Shown piece by piece: positions 20,200 through 30,329 of a stretch of DNA of 64,000 nt. Made by a program: the position numbers and the translations under genes. The DNA lies in contig OZ004588.1 of assembly GCA_963924555.1 (NCBI GenBank), forward strand, positions 5,084,001 through 5,148,000, given 5' to 3'. The notes under the pieces were generated by a model, which was not told the origin of the DNA, searched no databases, and saw nothing but the letters and a program-made list of their open reading frames with translations. Source of the DNA: Crambe crambe. Lineage: Eukaryota; Porifera; Demospongiae; Poecilosclerida; Crambeidae. The first letter of the stretch is position 1, and each line of letters opens with the position of its first letter.

Positions 20200-20820
20200 T
20201 TATCCATGGCATCTTTGTGTAAAAGGATTGTAGCACCGGTTGCCACACAGGCTGTCACGGGAACCACAGACTATTCCTCCTCTGAAGCATTGTTGTGAAA
20301 AAGGATTGTAGCATCGGTTGCCACACAGGCTGTCGCGGGAACCACAGACTATTCCTCCTCTGAAGCATTGTTGTGAAAAAGGATTGTAGCATCGGTTGCC
20401 ACACAGGGTGTCACGGGAACCACAGACTATTCCTCCTCTGAAGCATTGTTGTGAAAAAGGATTGTAGCATCGGTTGCCACACAGGGTGTCACGGGAACCA
20501 CAGACTATTCCTCCTCTGAAGCATTGTTGTGAAAAAGGATTGTAGCATCGGTTGCCACACAGGCTGTCACGGGAACCACAGACTATTCCTCCTCTGAAGC
20601 ATTGTTGTGAAAAAGGATTGTAGCATCGGTTGCCACACAGGCTGTCACGGGAACCACAGACTACTCCTCCTCTGAAACATCGTTGTGAAAAAGGGTTATA
20701 ACAACGGTTTCCACACCTGCTTTGACGAAATCCACAAACAACTGCAGAACAGGTTTGTCCATACAATAACAGCACACCAAACCCAATTGCTAATAGCACA
20801 AATTCTTTCAAGCTTCTCAT
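20200..20820 (-). CDS. Secreted Cys-repeat protein, gene D
   Basis: Intact 206-residue minus-strand frame in a single exon. The signal peptide (MRSLKEFVLLAIGFGVLLLY, cleavage likely after QTCSA) is followed by seven 26-residue repeats with the C-x6-C-x3-C-x7-C pattern and the core CGNRCYNPFSQQCFRGG. Repeats 2-7 are almost identical at the DNA level, indicating recent unequal crossing-over or gene conversion within the array. The start is supported by the conserved TATA box 41-48 bp upstream and by alignment with genes B and E. Likely a disulfide-rich extracellular or granule protein; no enzyme motif. Role unknown. Confidence 0.8.
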   Translation of the reverse strand: MRSLKEFVLLAIGFGVLLLYGQTCSAVVCGFRQSRCGNRCYNPFSQRCFRGGVVCGSRDSLCGNRCYNPFSQQCFRGGIVCGSRDSLCGNRCYNPFSQQCFRGGIVCGSRDTLCGNRCYNPFSQQCFRGGIVCGSRDTLCGNRCYNPFSQQCFRGGIVCGSRDSLCGNRCYNPFSQQCFRGGIVCGSRDSLCGNRCYNPFTQRCHG

Positions 20821-20860
20821 TTTGTTTATCGCAATGAACTGACAAAAGTAAGCAACTCAT

Positions 20861-20870
20861 GCTTTATATA
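20861..20870 (-). promoter_or_regulatory. TATA box of gene D
   Basis: The minus strand reads ctatataaagcatgagttgct, shared with gene E (46351-46371). It lies about 40-50 bp upstream of the start codon. Confidence 0.7.
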
Positions 20871-20929
20871 GCCTCTCTATAGTCATAGCAATCACATGAG
20901 AGACAAATAATGTGTTATTAAGACATAAT

Positions 20930-22508
20930 TGCAACCTTTAAACTATTATCTGAGTTCCATCATGATCAATGGAACAGATATTGCAGGTCGATAATATTGA
21001 ATAGACTGTGACCTCACTGGCCTTAGGAAGATAACCAATATCATGTGGGGAAAATTGCTGTAATTACAGTCAGGAGATACAACTAGCCTGGCATCAGTCT
21101 ATTATGCCTTTTTTCCCCTTATGAGAAAAATAATTGCTATAGAGGATAAAATTAACTTTCATATGGCTGCTGTTTGAGACTTTGATGACCATCGGTAAGG
21201 GAGATATGATGCGAGGAGTAAAGTATGGTCGATAAGCTACTCATTCATGCTCTGCTAACTGTCATAGAATTGACACAAACCCTACATCGCTGCATGGACT
21301 CTACTAACTGTCATAGAATTGACATAAATCCTACATTGCTGCAAGGTGTAGCCAAAGAGGGATAATATGGCATCTTACTGGTTTTCTTCTTCACACACAC
21401 TTACTCAGCATAGCTATAATATGTACTGATTATGTATTCCAATGATACGTGGTTATAAATATATGGTTCATGAGATGACTAAACATTACTTGCTTCCTTG
21501 ACCCAAACACTTTGCCTGAACATTCACCTATTATGCTACCATTAGCTATGCCTGATGTTTGGGAGTACTTATATGAAATTATGCCGGCATAATAGACTGG
21601 TCCTAAATACAACAGTGTCAGGGGTGCAAGACCTTATGAGAGGATTTTGTACTCTTTTGGTTTGGTGGTGCACATGATCCCTCCCTCCATGATAAAGCCC
21701 AGTCATACTCACAGAAGTGCCTGCGGAGGACTCCATTCTGCTGCTATAGGCAGTGAGTATAATGATATAGGAGTATAATCCTTTTGAATTCTGCATACAG
21801 GTATGAAGGCGTGTTCCATATTTGACAGGTAAAGATTCATTCATGTGCCAGCCTTATGGCAAGAGTCTATGTTAGGACACTTCTATTACTGTTCACCTAT
21901 AGCACTAATGAGAGAAGCCATGCCCATTCTGGTAGCTTGAATGGTTCGAGAGATATGGTTGTCTAAGAATGACAACTATAGAGAAGAAGAAGAATCCAGC
22001 AAACTTACCTGCTTGCCATATTTCTGAAATGGTAATTAAGCTCCCTGGTTTTGAAACTTGGTCTGCACTTTGTAGTAGGCTCTAGTAGGCTGGATAATCA
22101 TTAACAGTAGCTTTTATTAAGTCAAAGTGGGGAACTAGAATTTCACTTTTGTTCCTTTAGATTGATATTGAAAGCTGGAATGGACTATGAAACCAAAAGT
22201 GAAAATGATGTGCTTTGGGTGTGATATTTGTAGTAATTTTGTGTGATAATAACTAGTACTTTAACTTCATTAGCTAGCTACTAACTGTTATTGTGATATC
22301 ACTTATGACATAATCACGTGTTCACTCACCCTTGCATGAGTAAAGTCTGATATCACTTGAGAAGCTATTAGCTATATGCTGCCCTAGTCTCACGGGCCAG
22401 ACCGCTTTTTTTTTTCCGCAGAGCAGAGGGTCTGGTCAAACTCCTATACTAAACTCTTTATGTTAGCGAATGAATTTTAGATCTTTGAACATTCTTCTCT
22501 CTTCTATG
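20930..22508. other. No gene seen
   Basis: Contains a short direct repeat (tactaactgtcatagaattgacat near 21255 and 21300) but no convincing coding exon. Near 22395-22440 is an imperfect inverted pair around agaccgc and gcggtctg-like words that resembles a MITE end. Confidence 0.45.
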
Positions 22509-22796
22509 TAGATGCAGTGGAGTAGGAATGGGGGGGGGGCAGGGGGCCACTGCCCCCCAATACTATAGATGGAGGGGCACTGCCCCCCCAATGATAATAT
22601 GAACAGCTAACTTGAGTATATAATATAGCACCAAGGACCAAGAGTGAATGCTGTCATTGCAGTGTGATGTCAGCAATTTCACTACTGCTAATTGCTTAAT
22701 GCATATGCTCACAGAATTGTTGCTATTACTGTGATTTGTTCCTGCCCCCCCCCCCCCCCCCCCCCCCCCCAATAAATTTCCTATTCCTACTCCACT
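22509..22796. mobile_element. Poly-G MITE-like repeat
   Basis: Ends cagtggagtaggaa and ttcctactccactg are perfect inverted repeats. Just inside are a G run at the left and a C run of about 30 at the right (22741-22771). Related to the elements at 4829-5090 and 39587-44090, whose ends contain gtaggaa and ttcctac. Confidence 0.7.
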
Positions 22797-23142
22797 GAGA
22801 TGTAATGATTCACTGTAGCCTTCTGAGAACCTGTAGAGTAGCAAGGGTAGAAGAAGAAAGAAGAGTTTTTAGTTTATATAGTCCTATGACCTTTGACCTG
22901 CTATCCCTACTTAGAGCACTCTCTGATATGGAGAGGCTTAGTCTGTTAATTGCTATAGCTACACTAAGATATCTCACTCTATATGTATAGAATAAAATTG
23001 TGACCCTTCATAGATGGTGTGGCCATCCAATCTCAAAGTATTCACGTGATTGTTATTGTTGATACTGCATCTCAATTAATCATTCACAGTGGCTAAGTAC
23101 ACATAATTATTATTCTTAGCACTATACTCTATAAAGGGAAAA
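22797..23142. other. No gene seen
   Basis: Short AT-rich spacer; no recognised feature. Confidence 0.5.
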
Positions 23143-23480
23143 ATGATTTATTCTAAATAAAAAAGAAAAGTAGGGATGGCTGTGTGCAGTTCAAAAAAGT
23201 TCAGCAACAAGAGAGTGAACTGAACTTAGTCAAGTAACCCCTTACCCATCACCAATATTACCAAGCTACGAGCTAACTAACTATTCCTAATTCACTCCCA
23301 AGACAGGCCAAGATGAGCTATAAAGGGAGTGAAGTAGGAATAGTTAGCTTGTAGCTTGGTAATATTGGTGATGGGTAAGGGGTTACTTGACTAAGTTCAC
23401 TCTCTTGTTGCTGAACTTTTTTGAACCGCACACAGCCATCCCTACTTTCCTTTTTTATTTAGAATAAATATTTTTTCCTT
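23143..23480. mobile_element. Foldback MITE, uninterrupted copy
   Basis: Two arms of about 150 bp are near-perfect inverted repeats (tattctaaataaaaaagaaa, agtagggatggctgtgtgc, agttcagcaacaagagagtg, and the block around ttacccatcacc), separated by a short loop. It is the reference copy for the interrupted element at 4755-5296. Confidence 0.8.
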
Positions 23481-24085
23481 CTCTCGATGCTTAGAGCGTA
23501 AACCCCTAGGTATTAGTCTGGTTATGAATCAAGCCTTGATGCAACAGTATATCAGGTACATATCAGTAAAGGCCTTAAAAAATAATATACAAAAGATAGC
23601 ATGTCCTTCCAGATCAGAGTCAGTTGTGGGGTCAAGGTCCAAGAATCAAGTGTACGGGGTGGGGCATAAAAATGTCTGCCACGTTGTAGGTCGAAAGCTA
23701 GCAAGTTGGAAAATGACGTGCTATTTTTGAACATGTCGAGTTAAAGGTAAACGATTATAGCGCAGTTAATTTTGAGTAGTGTGGTATAAAAATTATAGTA
23801 TTTGAATGAACCATTTCTGAAATAAGCTGTTTATTGATGATTATGATGATGATGATGATGATGCTGAACGACCAGATGAAAACGGCAATTTTAGAAGTCG
23901 CTGTGAAATGATACTTCTACTCTTCATGCTTGAGTCCTGGTGTTCTGTCTTCAAGTTAGGAGTTGCTGACTGTAGGAGGGAAGTATTCTGGAGTTATGAA
24001 AGAAAATACTAAGTATTAGTCCAATGAGGTGATCTGTGCCATCTACTTAGAGAGTACTATTGTACTCTCTGATATAGAATTGATA
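23481..24085 (-). repeat. Dispersed repeat D, copy 2 (rearranged)
   Basis: Mostly inverted relative to 3995-4620, but its first 120 bp are in the same orientation. Both copies lie immediately beside a copy of the same foldback MITE, on opposite sides. Confidence 0.65.
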
Positions 24086-25440
24086 CTTGTGGTTTCATTC
24101 ATGAGTACACAAGAAGAAGAGAAAATATTAAACAGAAATCATTTATCAATGGTATTTTAGCAGAGCAGACTTTTGAATACATAATTATAAAGAAATGACA
24201 AATGAAGTACCTTAATTTGCACGCATGAAACACAAGAATTAGCACATGCAAAGTAAGGAGGCCATCATGGGTGATGATTATTCTTTCAACAGACTTCAGG
24301 ACCTCATTTGTGAACAATTAAGACACAGATGAAGGAAGAAATAGCAAATAAAGCATCTTGTCATGCAAAAGAACAGTGTTTCTCAAACATGCTGGAATGA
24401 AATTGTCCCAAACTTCAGTCATGCTCATAACTTGATTATCTCCATATACATACAGAATAGCTATTTTTTTCTCCCAATTTTTTCCCTCCCAATCCACACA
24501 GCCTGTCACGAGAATTCCTCCAAAGATGCCTCAGTGGTGGAGTTGTTTGTGGAATCTATCAAAGTAGGTGTCCACTATAAAGAGGTTCCACTGTATGCTT
24601 GGGTTTATAGTCTGAAAATATTAACTAACGATTGACAACTGAAATCAACGATGAATACCTCCGTAGCACTTATCAGGGGTGTGATGGGATGAGTGAGGGG
24701 TTAGTCACTCTGCCACCAGTAAGATTGGTATGCTGCCACCATCTTAGCTAGCTACAGCTGCAGGTTTTACACTGAGTGTAGGTAAGAAATCTTCTCATAG
24801 ATAAATACAAGACTAAAACAGAGGACACACAACTGACACAAACTATTCCTTTTATACTAAAGTCCACAGATCTCTAAATATAGTAACATTCACACTTTAA
24901 CAGAAACTTCTAGAACACACACTGGAAGGGTGACAAAAAGAATAGGCTAAACACATACAGGTGACAATGAATAAAGGATGACAGACAGAAGAATGATACT
25001 TAGAATAATGATGAACACACCCATACACACATACAGGTGACAATGAATAAAGGATGACAGACACAGAATAGAATAATGATGAACAAACACATACACACAT
25101 ACACGCACACATACAGGAGGTTCATGTGAGGCCGTCCCTCCACAAGGGGGACACTTCTAACACTTAGGACACAATTATGCACTGTACACATATTATGTAA
25201 TATGATAAAGAAAGTTGTTGCCAGAGATCTGTAATAACAAAAATATTATAATAATAGCTATACTCTATCTAAATAATAGGTGATTAATGGGCCTCTCCTG
25301 CATGCATGCCAATAATTGTGATTATGATGACTATGATTATGATTTTTAAAGTGGTGACATTAGCTAGCTACATATATCTGTAGGGTATGCATCATCATTG
25401 TTCTATTGTTCTATTGTTTGGTAGCTAACTGCATTGTTCT
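24086..25440. other. Intergenic with small repeats; no gene
   Basis: Holds a Cys-repeat gene scrap (24497-24575), an imperfect tandem repeat at 24955-25115 (unit with gtgacaatgaataaaggatg), and at 25270-25440 the diverged 3-prime flank of PH-like copy 2. No intact gene is seen. Confidence 0.6.
24497..24575 (+). pseudogene. Scrap of a Cys-repeat gene
   Basis: Reads cacacagcctgtcacgag (minus orientation of a repeat), then aagatgcctcagtggtggag and tttgtggaatctatcaaag (plus orientation). It is a short rearranged remnant of one or two repeats. Confidence 0.6.
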
Positions 25441-25443
25441 GCT

Positions 25444-25495
25444 TCATATTTTGACATTCAGAGCAGCCATTTGGAGCTTGACTGCTTCCACAAAT
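25444..25495 (-). pseudogene. PH-like copy 2, 3-prime part
   Basis: The last 52 bp of a family member, ending with the conserved TGA. The rest of the gene resumes at 38877, on the other side of the 13.4-kb transposon. The ACAAAT at 25490-25495 is repeated at 38877-38882. Confidence 0.85.
25490..25495. repeat. Left target-site duplication ACAAAT
   Basis: Matches 38877-38882 exactly. The uninterrupted family copies have one ACAAAT at this place (about 2209-2214 on the plus strand for copy 1). Confidence 0.85.
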
Positions 25496-25675
25496 GGTTC
25501 TTTCTTCATATAACTTGTACCGAGATTACATCATAGTGATGTAATAATGATATATGGCCTGTAGAGAACATAGTCTGAGTCTCTTGCGTCTCTAGCAGTC
25601 TCTATAAGTCTCTTACAGTCTCTCTGAGTCTCTTGCAGGCTCTCTGAGTCTCTTACAGTCTCTCTTGGTCTCTTG
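25496..25675 (+). repeat. Left terminal inverted repeat
   Basis: Identical by eye to the inverse of 38697-38876 for about 180 bp. Within it ATTACATCA and TGATGTAAT form a palindrome around TAG, a possible transposase-binding site. The last two thirds are satellite units. Confidence 0.9.
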
Positions 25676-26243
25676 CAGTCACTCTAAGTCTCTTGCAGTC
25701 TCTCTGGGTCTCTTGCAGTCTCTCTGAGTCTCTTGCAGGCTCTCTGAGTCTCTTACAGTCTCTCTTGGTCTCTTGCAGTCACTCTAAGTCTCTTGCAGTC
25801 TCTCTGAGTCTCTTACAGTCTCTCTGAGTCTCTCTTGCAGTCTCTCCTGGTCTCTTGCGGTCTCTCCTGGTCTCTTGCAGTCTCTCTGAGTCTCTTGCAG
25901 TCTCTAAGTCTCTTACAGTCTCTCTGAGTCTCTTGTGGTCTCTCTGAGTCTCTTACAGTCTCTCTTGGTCTCTTGCAGACACTCTGAGTCTCTTGCAGGC
26001 TCTTACAGTCTCTCTTGGTCTCTTGCAGTCACCCGGTCTCTCCTGGTCTCTTTCAGTCTCTCTGAGTCTCTTGCAGTCTCTCTGAGTCTCTTACAGTCTC
26101 TCTGAGTCTCTTACAGTCTCTCTGAGTCTCTTGTGGTCTCTCTGAGTCTCTTTGAGTCTCTTAAAGGCTCTCTGAGTCTCTTGTGGTCTCTCTGAGTCTC
26201 TTGCAGTCTCTTGTAGTCTCTTGTAGTCTCTCTGAGACTACAG
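25573..26243 (+). repeat. Left satellite array, outer part
   Basis: More than 30 imperfect copies of a 20-bp unit, gagtctcttgcagtctctct, with variants at the gcag position (acag, gtag, gtgg). It continues at 29577-30052 after the nested RT element. Confidence 0.95.
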
Positions 26244-26342
26244 AGACTTCCCCATTACATTCTTGTACTTCGTGATTCGTGTGATAAGTAAACAGATTCG
26301 TGTGTCGTCTTCTTCAGTTCAGTAGTCCGCCTCAGGGGGAAC

Positions 26343-26382
26343 AGTCCGGCTACCCTGCTACTGCAGGGTGTGCCTGGGACTT
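26343..26382 (+). promoter_or_regulatory. Strong hairpin in the RT leader
   Basis: agtccggc, ccctgc, loop tact, gcaggg, gcc, ggact pair in nested order, giving 14 base pairs in three blocks. Elements of the R2 type often carry a self-cleaving structured leader; I could not fit the full double-pseudoknot here, so the function is open. Confidence 0.4.
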
Positions 26383-26469
26383 GAAAACCCACTCCCTAAC
26401 GCAGGCGTATTTATAGTCGTCCAGCAGGCGAGGTGTGCTCCATTTAGAACTCTTTTCCACCACTGAACG

Positions 26470-29400
26470 ATGCCTTCATCCACTCGTACAGTTTCCACTC
26501 GCTGTTGTCGCTGCAATGGCACTGCCAAATGCCTAAGGTGCTCTTGTGCCAGGAGTGGTGTTCCCTGTTCACGGTGCCTACCTGGAGAGTCGGGGAAATG
26601 CCGAAACACCCTCCCAAGTGGCCCCTCAACTCTAACCTCTAAATCTTCAACTGCCTCCTTGGCACCCCACTCCCCCTTCAGCTCCACGACATCCTCACAG
26701 ACCACATCTACCTCTGTTGCCTCAAGCAGTGAGCCAGCCCCCTCTGTGACTTCCTCCTCTCCAAACCTACCTCCTCTCTCTGTCATCCTCCAGACTCACA
26801 TCCCCACCCTTCACCATGTCCCAAAAGGAGCTAGGGACAAGTGGGCCCACACCCTCAGTGACTGCCTCTCCTCCACGGCAAATTCCCCCAATGACCTCTC
26901 CAACTGGTCCAGACTTTTTATGCTGGCAAAATGTGTGTTATCCAGCCCTGCAGCTGGACACCTTCTACGATGGCGGGAGATCTTGCGTACAGTGAAAACA
27001 CGCCTCCAACAATGGTCAGATGGGGACTTGAACAACCTGTGGTCAGAGGCTGTGACGAATGCCCAATCCCTTTCCAAACGTAGGGAGCGGTCCGCATCAG
27101 CCTCTTCCTCCAGTAATATCAAGAGGGCTCGACAAGCTGTGCAGGATGGTCTATACAGCAAGGCCATCAAAGCATTAACATCTGAGGGTCTGGCTAACCC
27201 ATCAGCAGAGGTGATAAAAGAGATGAACAATAAGCACCCACAGGCCCCTCCCCCTGTTCCACCTCCTGGCCCTGTACCTTCGTCTCCAACTCTTACAGAA
27301 TCAGTCATCCTACAAGGAGTGAAATCATTTCCCAATGGCTCGGCCCCAGGTCCATCTGGTCTGCGCCCAAGCCACCTTCGAGAAGCGGTTGGATGTCCAT
27401 CCCCTGACTGTGCCACCCTTGCCCTCTCCTCCTTGACTCGCTTCATTAACCTCCTCGCCTCTGGCAAACTCCCTCCCTCCATTCTACCTCACCTTTGCAG
27501 TGCTGTCCTCCTTGCAATCAGGAAAAAGAATGGAGGCTTGCGCCCCATAGCAGTTGGTGAAGTATTACGCCGGCTGACCTCGAAGTGTCTTGTTAATGTC
27601 GCTCGCCAATCAGCCCTCTCCACTCTCACCCCCCTCCAACTAGGTGTGTGTGTCAAAGGCGGGTGCGAAGCAATCATTCATGCTGCTTCCAACCTAATGT
27701 CTTCCTCCCTCCCAAGACATCGATGGACGCTCCTCCTTGACTTCAGTAATGCCTTCAACTGCATTAACCGGGAGGCCATGTTTGTGGAGACTCGTAACCG
27801 CATCCCCACCCTTTCTGCCTGGATTGAAGCATGCTATTCCTGCCAACCTTTCCTCTTCATGGGCAAAGAAACCATCCGCAGCTCCTGTGGTGTGCAGCAA
27901 GGGGACCCCCTAGGTCCATTGGGGTTTGCCTTATCTCTCCACCCTCTGATAGAGAAGATCAGGGATGAAGTCCCTGGCCTCTCCCTCAATGCTTGGTACC
28001 TCGATGACGGCACCCTCATGGGTCACCCTGAGGACCTGGCTGCTGCCCTCCAAATCGTTGAGAGAGAGGGCCCCCTCTTGGGCCTCCACCTTAACAGAGG
28101 AAAGTCTCTTCTCTTCATTCCCAAGGAAGCGGATCATTCGCAATCTCCACTACCAGCCGACATTCCCATCACACGACGGGGCTTCTCCCTCCTTGGCTGC
28201 CCCATTGGACCACCTGATTTCTGTGAGGAAATCTTTCAGGCTAGGCTGACGAAAGTGAGGACTTCCCTGGGTGCTCTGCGAGACTTAGGTGACTCCCAAG
28301 CAGAGATTACTCTCCTACGTTCCTGTCTCGCACTCCCCAAGGTCTCTTTTGTCCTCCGAGCCTGTCCTCCCAGCCATATACAGCAATCCTCGTGTGATTT
28401 CGACCAAGCCATCCGTGACACCCTGGAATCTATTGTGGGTGGTCCGTTGTCTGATTGGTCATGGCTTAAGGCAAGCCTCCCCAGCAGTCATGGTGGCCTT
28501 AATCTTCGCAGTGCCTCACTACATGCTCCAGCTGCTTTTTTGGCCTCTAGCACAGCCTCCAAGCATCTGGTGGAGCGCATCCTTGGTCACCCGCCTAGCT
28601 CTACACTCCACACCATCCCTGCCGTGAAGGCCCTTGCCACCACAGCAGCCCGTTCTGACTGGCAAAATATTGATGATATCGATGTCCCTCTACGGCAACG
28701 CTCTCTTTCCCACAGCATTGATGAGGCCTCCTTCCAGAACTTACTCTCTTCTGCCCCCACCATCCGCTCACGAGCTCTGGCATACTCTTCAAGTCTGCCT
28801 CATGCAGGGGACTGGCTTAATGTGGTGCCATCAACATCACTGGGTCTTCACCTTCAAGACAGAGAATTCCAATGCTGCCTGCGGTACTGGCTGGGAATTC
28901 CTCTCCAAAGTAATCCACTTCCTTGCCCAGAATGCCGGGACACTGCTGACATCTTTGGTGATCACCAGGTTGGGTGTAGTGGAAACGGTGATCGCATTTC
29001 CCGGCATAATGCCATACGTGACGTGGTCTTCTCTGCAGCCCAGTCTGCAGCCTTGGCACCTTCCAAGGAGACCCCTGGCCTCCTTGCCAGCTCCCTCTCT
29101 CGCCCAGCTGATATCCTTCTACCCAATTGGAAAGGGGGCCGTCCTACAGCTTTGGATGTCCATGTAATCAGCCCCCTGCAGCAGCAGACTCTAAATGAAG
29201 CCTCCTTCACCCCAGGCCATGCCCTTCAGGTGGGAGTGAACCGCAAGCTAGCATCCTCTTTATCAGCTTGCCGCTCGGCAGGCTTGCACTTCATTCCTCT
29301 GGTAGCAGAAACATTAGGGGGCCTTGCTGACGACACAATTCAAACTGTTCGCTCCATTGGCAAGGCCATCGCAGACAGAGTGGGTACTACAGATTCCTCC

Positions 29401-29514
29401 AACTCTTCCAAGCACCTCTTTGGTCGACTAGCCATCGCCCTGTGGCGTGGCAACGCCTGTTTATGGCTACATCGCCTCCCAACTCTCCCCCCCTCTCTAG
29501 ACGGAGTGCCATGA
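26470..29514 (+). CDS. Reverse transcriptase with restriction-like endonuclease
   Basis: Intact 1014-residue protein. Residues about 12-46 are a Cys-rich putative zinc cluster (CCRCNGTAKCLRCSC and CSRCLPGESGKC), followed by a Ser/Thr/Pro-rich linker. The RT domain spans about 290-560: GSAPGPSGLRPSHLRE, RPIAVGEVLRRL, motif A LLDFSNAF (near 424), motif B GVQQGDPLGPL and motif C YLDD (near 511; tyrosine where many non-LTR enzymes have F-A). The C-terminal part has a C-x2-C-x9-H-x3-C knuckle (818-835) and then RPADILLPNW with ALDVHV (878-899), which fits the PD-(D/E)XK-like endonuclease of R2-type elements. It would nick target DNA and prime reverse transcription there. Clade assignment (R2/NeSL/CRE-like) is inference. 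The unbroken frame suggests recent activity. Confidence 0.8.
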   Translation: MPSSTRTVSTRCCRCNGTAKCLRCSCARSGVPCSRCLPGESGKCRNTLPSGPSTLTSKSSTASLAPHSPFSSTTSSQTTSTSVASSSEPAPSVTSSSPNLPPLSVILQTHIPTLHHVPKGARDKWAHTLSDCLSSTANSPNDLSNWSRLFMLAKCVLSSPAAGHLLRWREILRTVKTRLQQWSDGDLNNLWSEAVTNAQSLSKRRERSASASSSSNIKRARQAVQDGLYSKAIKALTSEGLANPSAEVIKEMNNKHPQAPPPVPPPGPVPSSPTLTESVILQGVKSFPNGSAPGPSGLRPSHLREAVGCPSPDCATLALSSLTRFINLLASGKLPPSILPHLCSAVLLAIRKKNGGLRPIAVGEVLRRLTSKCLVNVARQSALSTLTPLQLGVCVKGGCEAIIHAASNLMSSSLPRHRWTLLLDFSNAFNCINREAMFVETRNRIPTLSAWIEACYSCQPFLFMGKETIRSSCGVQQGDPLGPLGFALSLHPLIEKIRDEVPGLSLNAWYLDDGTLMGHPEDLAAALQIVEREGPLLGLHLNRGKSLLFIPKEADHSQSPLPADIPITRRGFSLLGCPIGPPDFCEEIFQARLTKVRTSLGALRDLGDSQAEITLLRSCLALPKVSFVLRACPPSHIQQSSCDFDQAIRDTLESIVGGPLSDWSWLKASLPSSHGGLNLRSASLHAPAAFLASSTASKHLVERILGHPPSSTLHTIPAVKALATTAARSDWQNIDDIDVPLRQRSLSHSIDEASFQNLLSSAPTIRSRALAYSSSLPHAGDWLNVVPSTSLGLHLQDREFQCCLRYWLGIPLQSNPLPCPECRDTADIFGDHQVGCSGNGDRISRHNAIRDVVFSAAQSAALAPSKETPGLLASSLSRPADILLPNWKGGRPTALDVHVISPLQQQTLNEASFTPGHALQVGVNRKLASSLSACRSAGLHFIPLVAETLGGLADDTIQTVRSIGKAIADRVGTTDSSNSSKHLFGRLAIALWRGNACLWLHRLPTLPPSLDGVP

Positions 29515-29576
29515 CTTGGACTTGTTTGTCTGTGTATAATCTAATTCCGAAAATTATTAAATATTTTATTGAATAA

Positions 29577-30052
29577 AAGTCTCTTGCAGTCTCTCTGGGC
29601 CTCTTGCAGTCTCTCTGAGTCTCTTGCAGTCTCTCTTGGTCTCTTACAGTCTCTCTTAGTCTCTTGCAGTCTCTCTGAGTCTCTTGTAGTCTCTCTGAGT
29701 CTCTTACAGTCTCTCTGAGTCTCTTACAGTCTCTCTAAGTCTCTTGCAGTCTCTCTGAGTCTCTTGCAATCTCTCTGAGTCTCTTGCAGTCTCTCTGAGT
29801 CTCTTGTGGTCTCTCTGAGTCTCTTGTAGTTTCTTTGAGTCTCTTGAAGGCTCTCTGAGTCTCTTGCATGCAGTCTCTGAGTCTCTTGCGTATCTTGCAG
29901 AATCTCTGAGTTTCTTTCAGTTGCTCTGAGTCTCTCTCAGTCTCTTGCAGTCTCAGAGTCTCTTGCAGTCTCTCTGAGTCTTTTGCAGTCTCTCTGAGAC
30001 TCTTGTAGTCTCTCTTGGTCTCTTGCATGTCTTGCGGTCCCATGAGTCTCTC
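29577..30052 (+). repeat. Left satellite array, inner part
   Basis: Continuation of the 20-bp gagtctcttgcagtctctct array beyond the RT element, more degenerate toward its inner end. Confidence 0.95.
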
Positions 30053-30329
30053 AGAATACCTTTACACACTAAACAAGTCCAGTACATCCAAAGCATATAG
30101 CTAGTATCTGCATACATGCACCAGTTAATGGTTGGGTATTTTTTGTTTAAGTAATTATGACAAGCACTACATCGTCATTTAGAGGGTGTGTGCTTAATTA
30201 GTTGGTATGTGCACATACAACAGCAAATTATATATAATTATTGCACATTTTGAATGAAACAATCAAAACAAAGCACGAATGAAAGATTATTCAGAATCAT
30301 GAATCAAATTGAGGGTAGCTATCATCCAA

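Larger units (their letters stand above)
26250..29576 (+). mobile_element. Non-LTR retroelement nested in the satellite array
   Basis: About 3.3 kb: a roughly 220-bp leader, one 1014-codon frame, and a short AT-rich tail of about 62 bp ending tattgaataaa directly against a satellite unit. There are no LTRs and no long poly-A tail. The base composition is clearly GC-richer than the surroundings. Insertion is exactly between units of the gagtctcttgcag satellite. Confidence 0.8.

Noticed and set aside
24897..25191. Cys/Val-rich minus-strand frames (MCACMCVCVC-type)
   Set aside because: They translate an acacat-rich tandem repeat; no domain and no promoter.
26811..29210. Several 60-220 codon frames on both strands under the RT gene
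   Set aside because: Shadow frames of a GC-rich 1014-codon gene that has clear RT motifs in its own frame.
26250..29576. The RT gene as native cargo of the giant transposon
   Set aside because: Satellite units continue on both sides of a self-contained element in the left array only, so a nested insertion is simpler.
29735..30043. 102-codon minus-strand frame rich in RDSERLQET
   Set aside because: Same satellite artefact.
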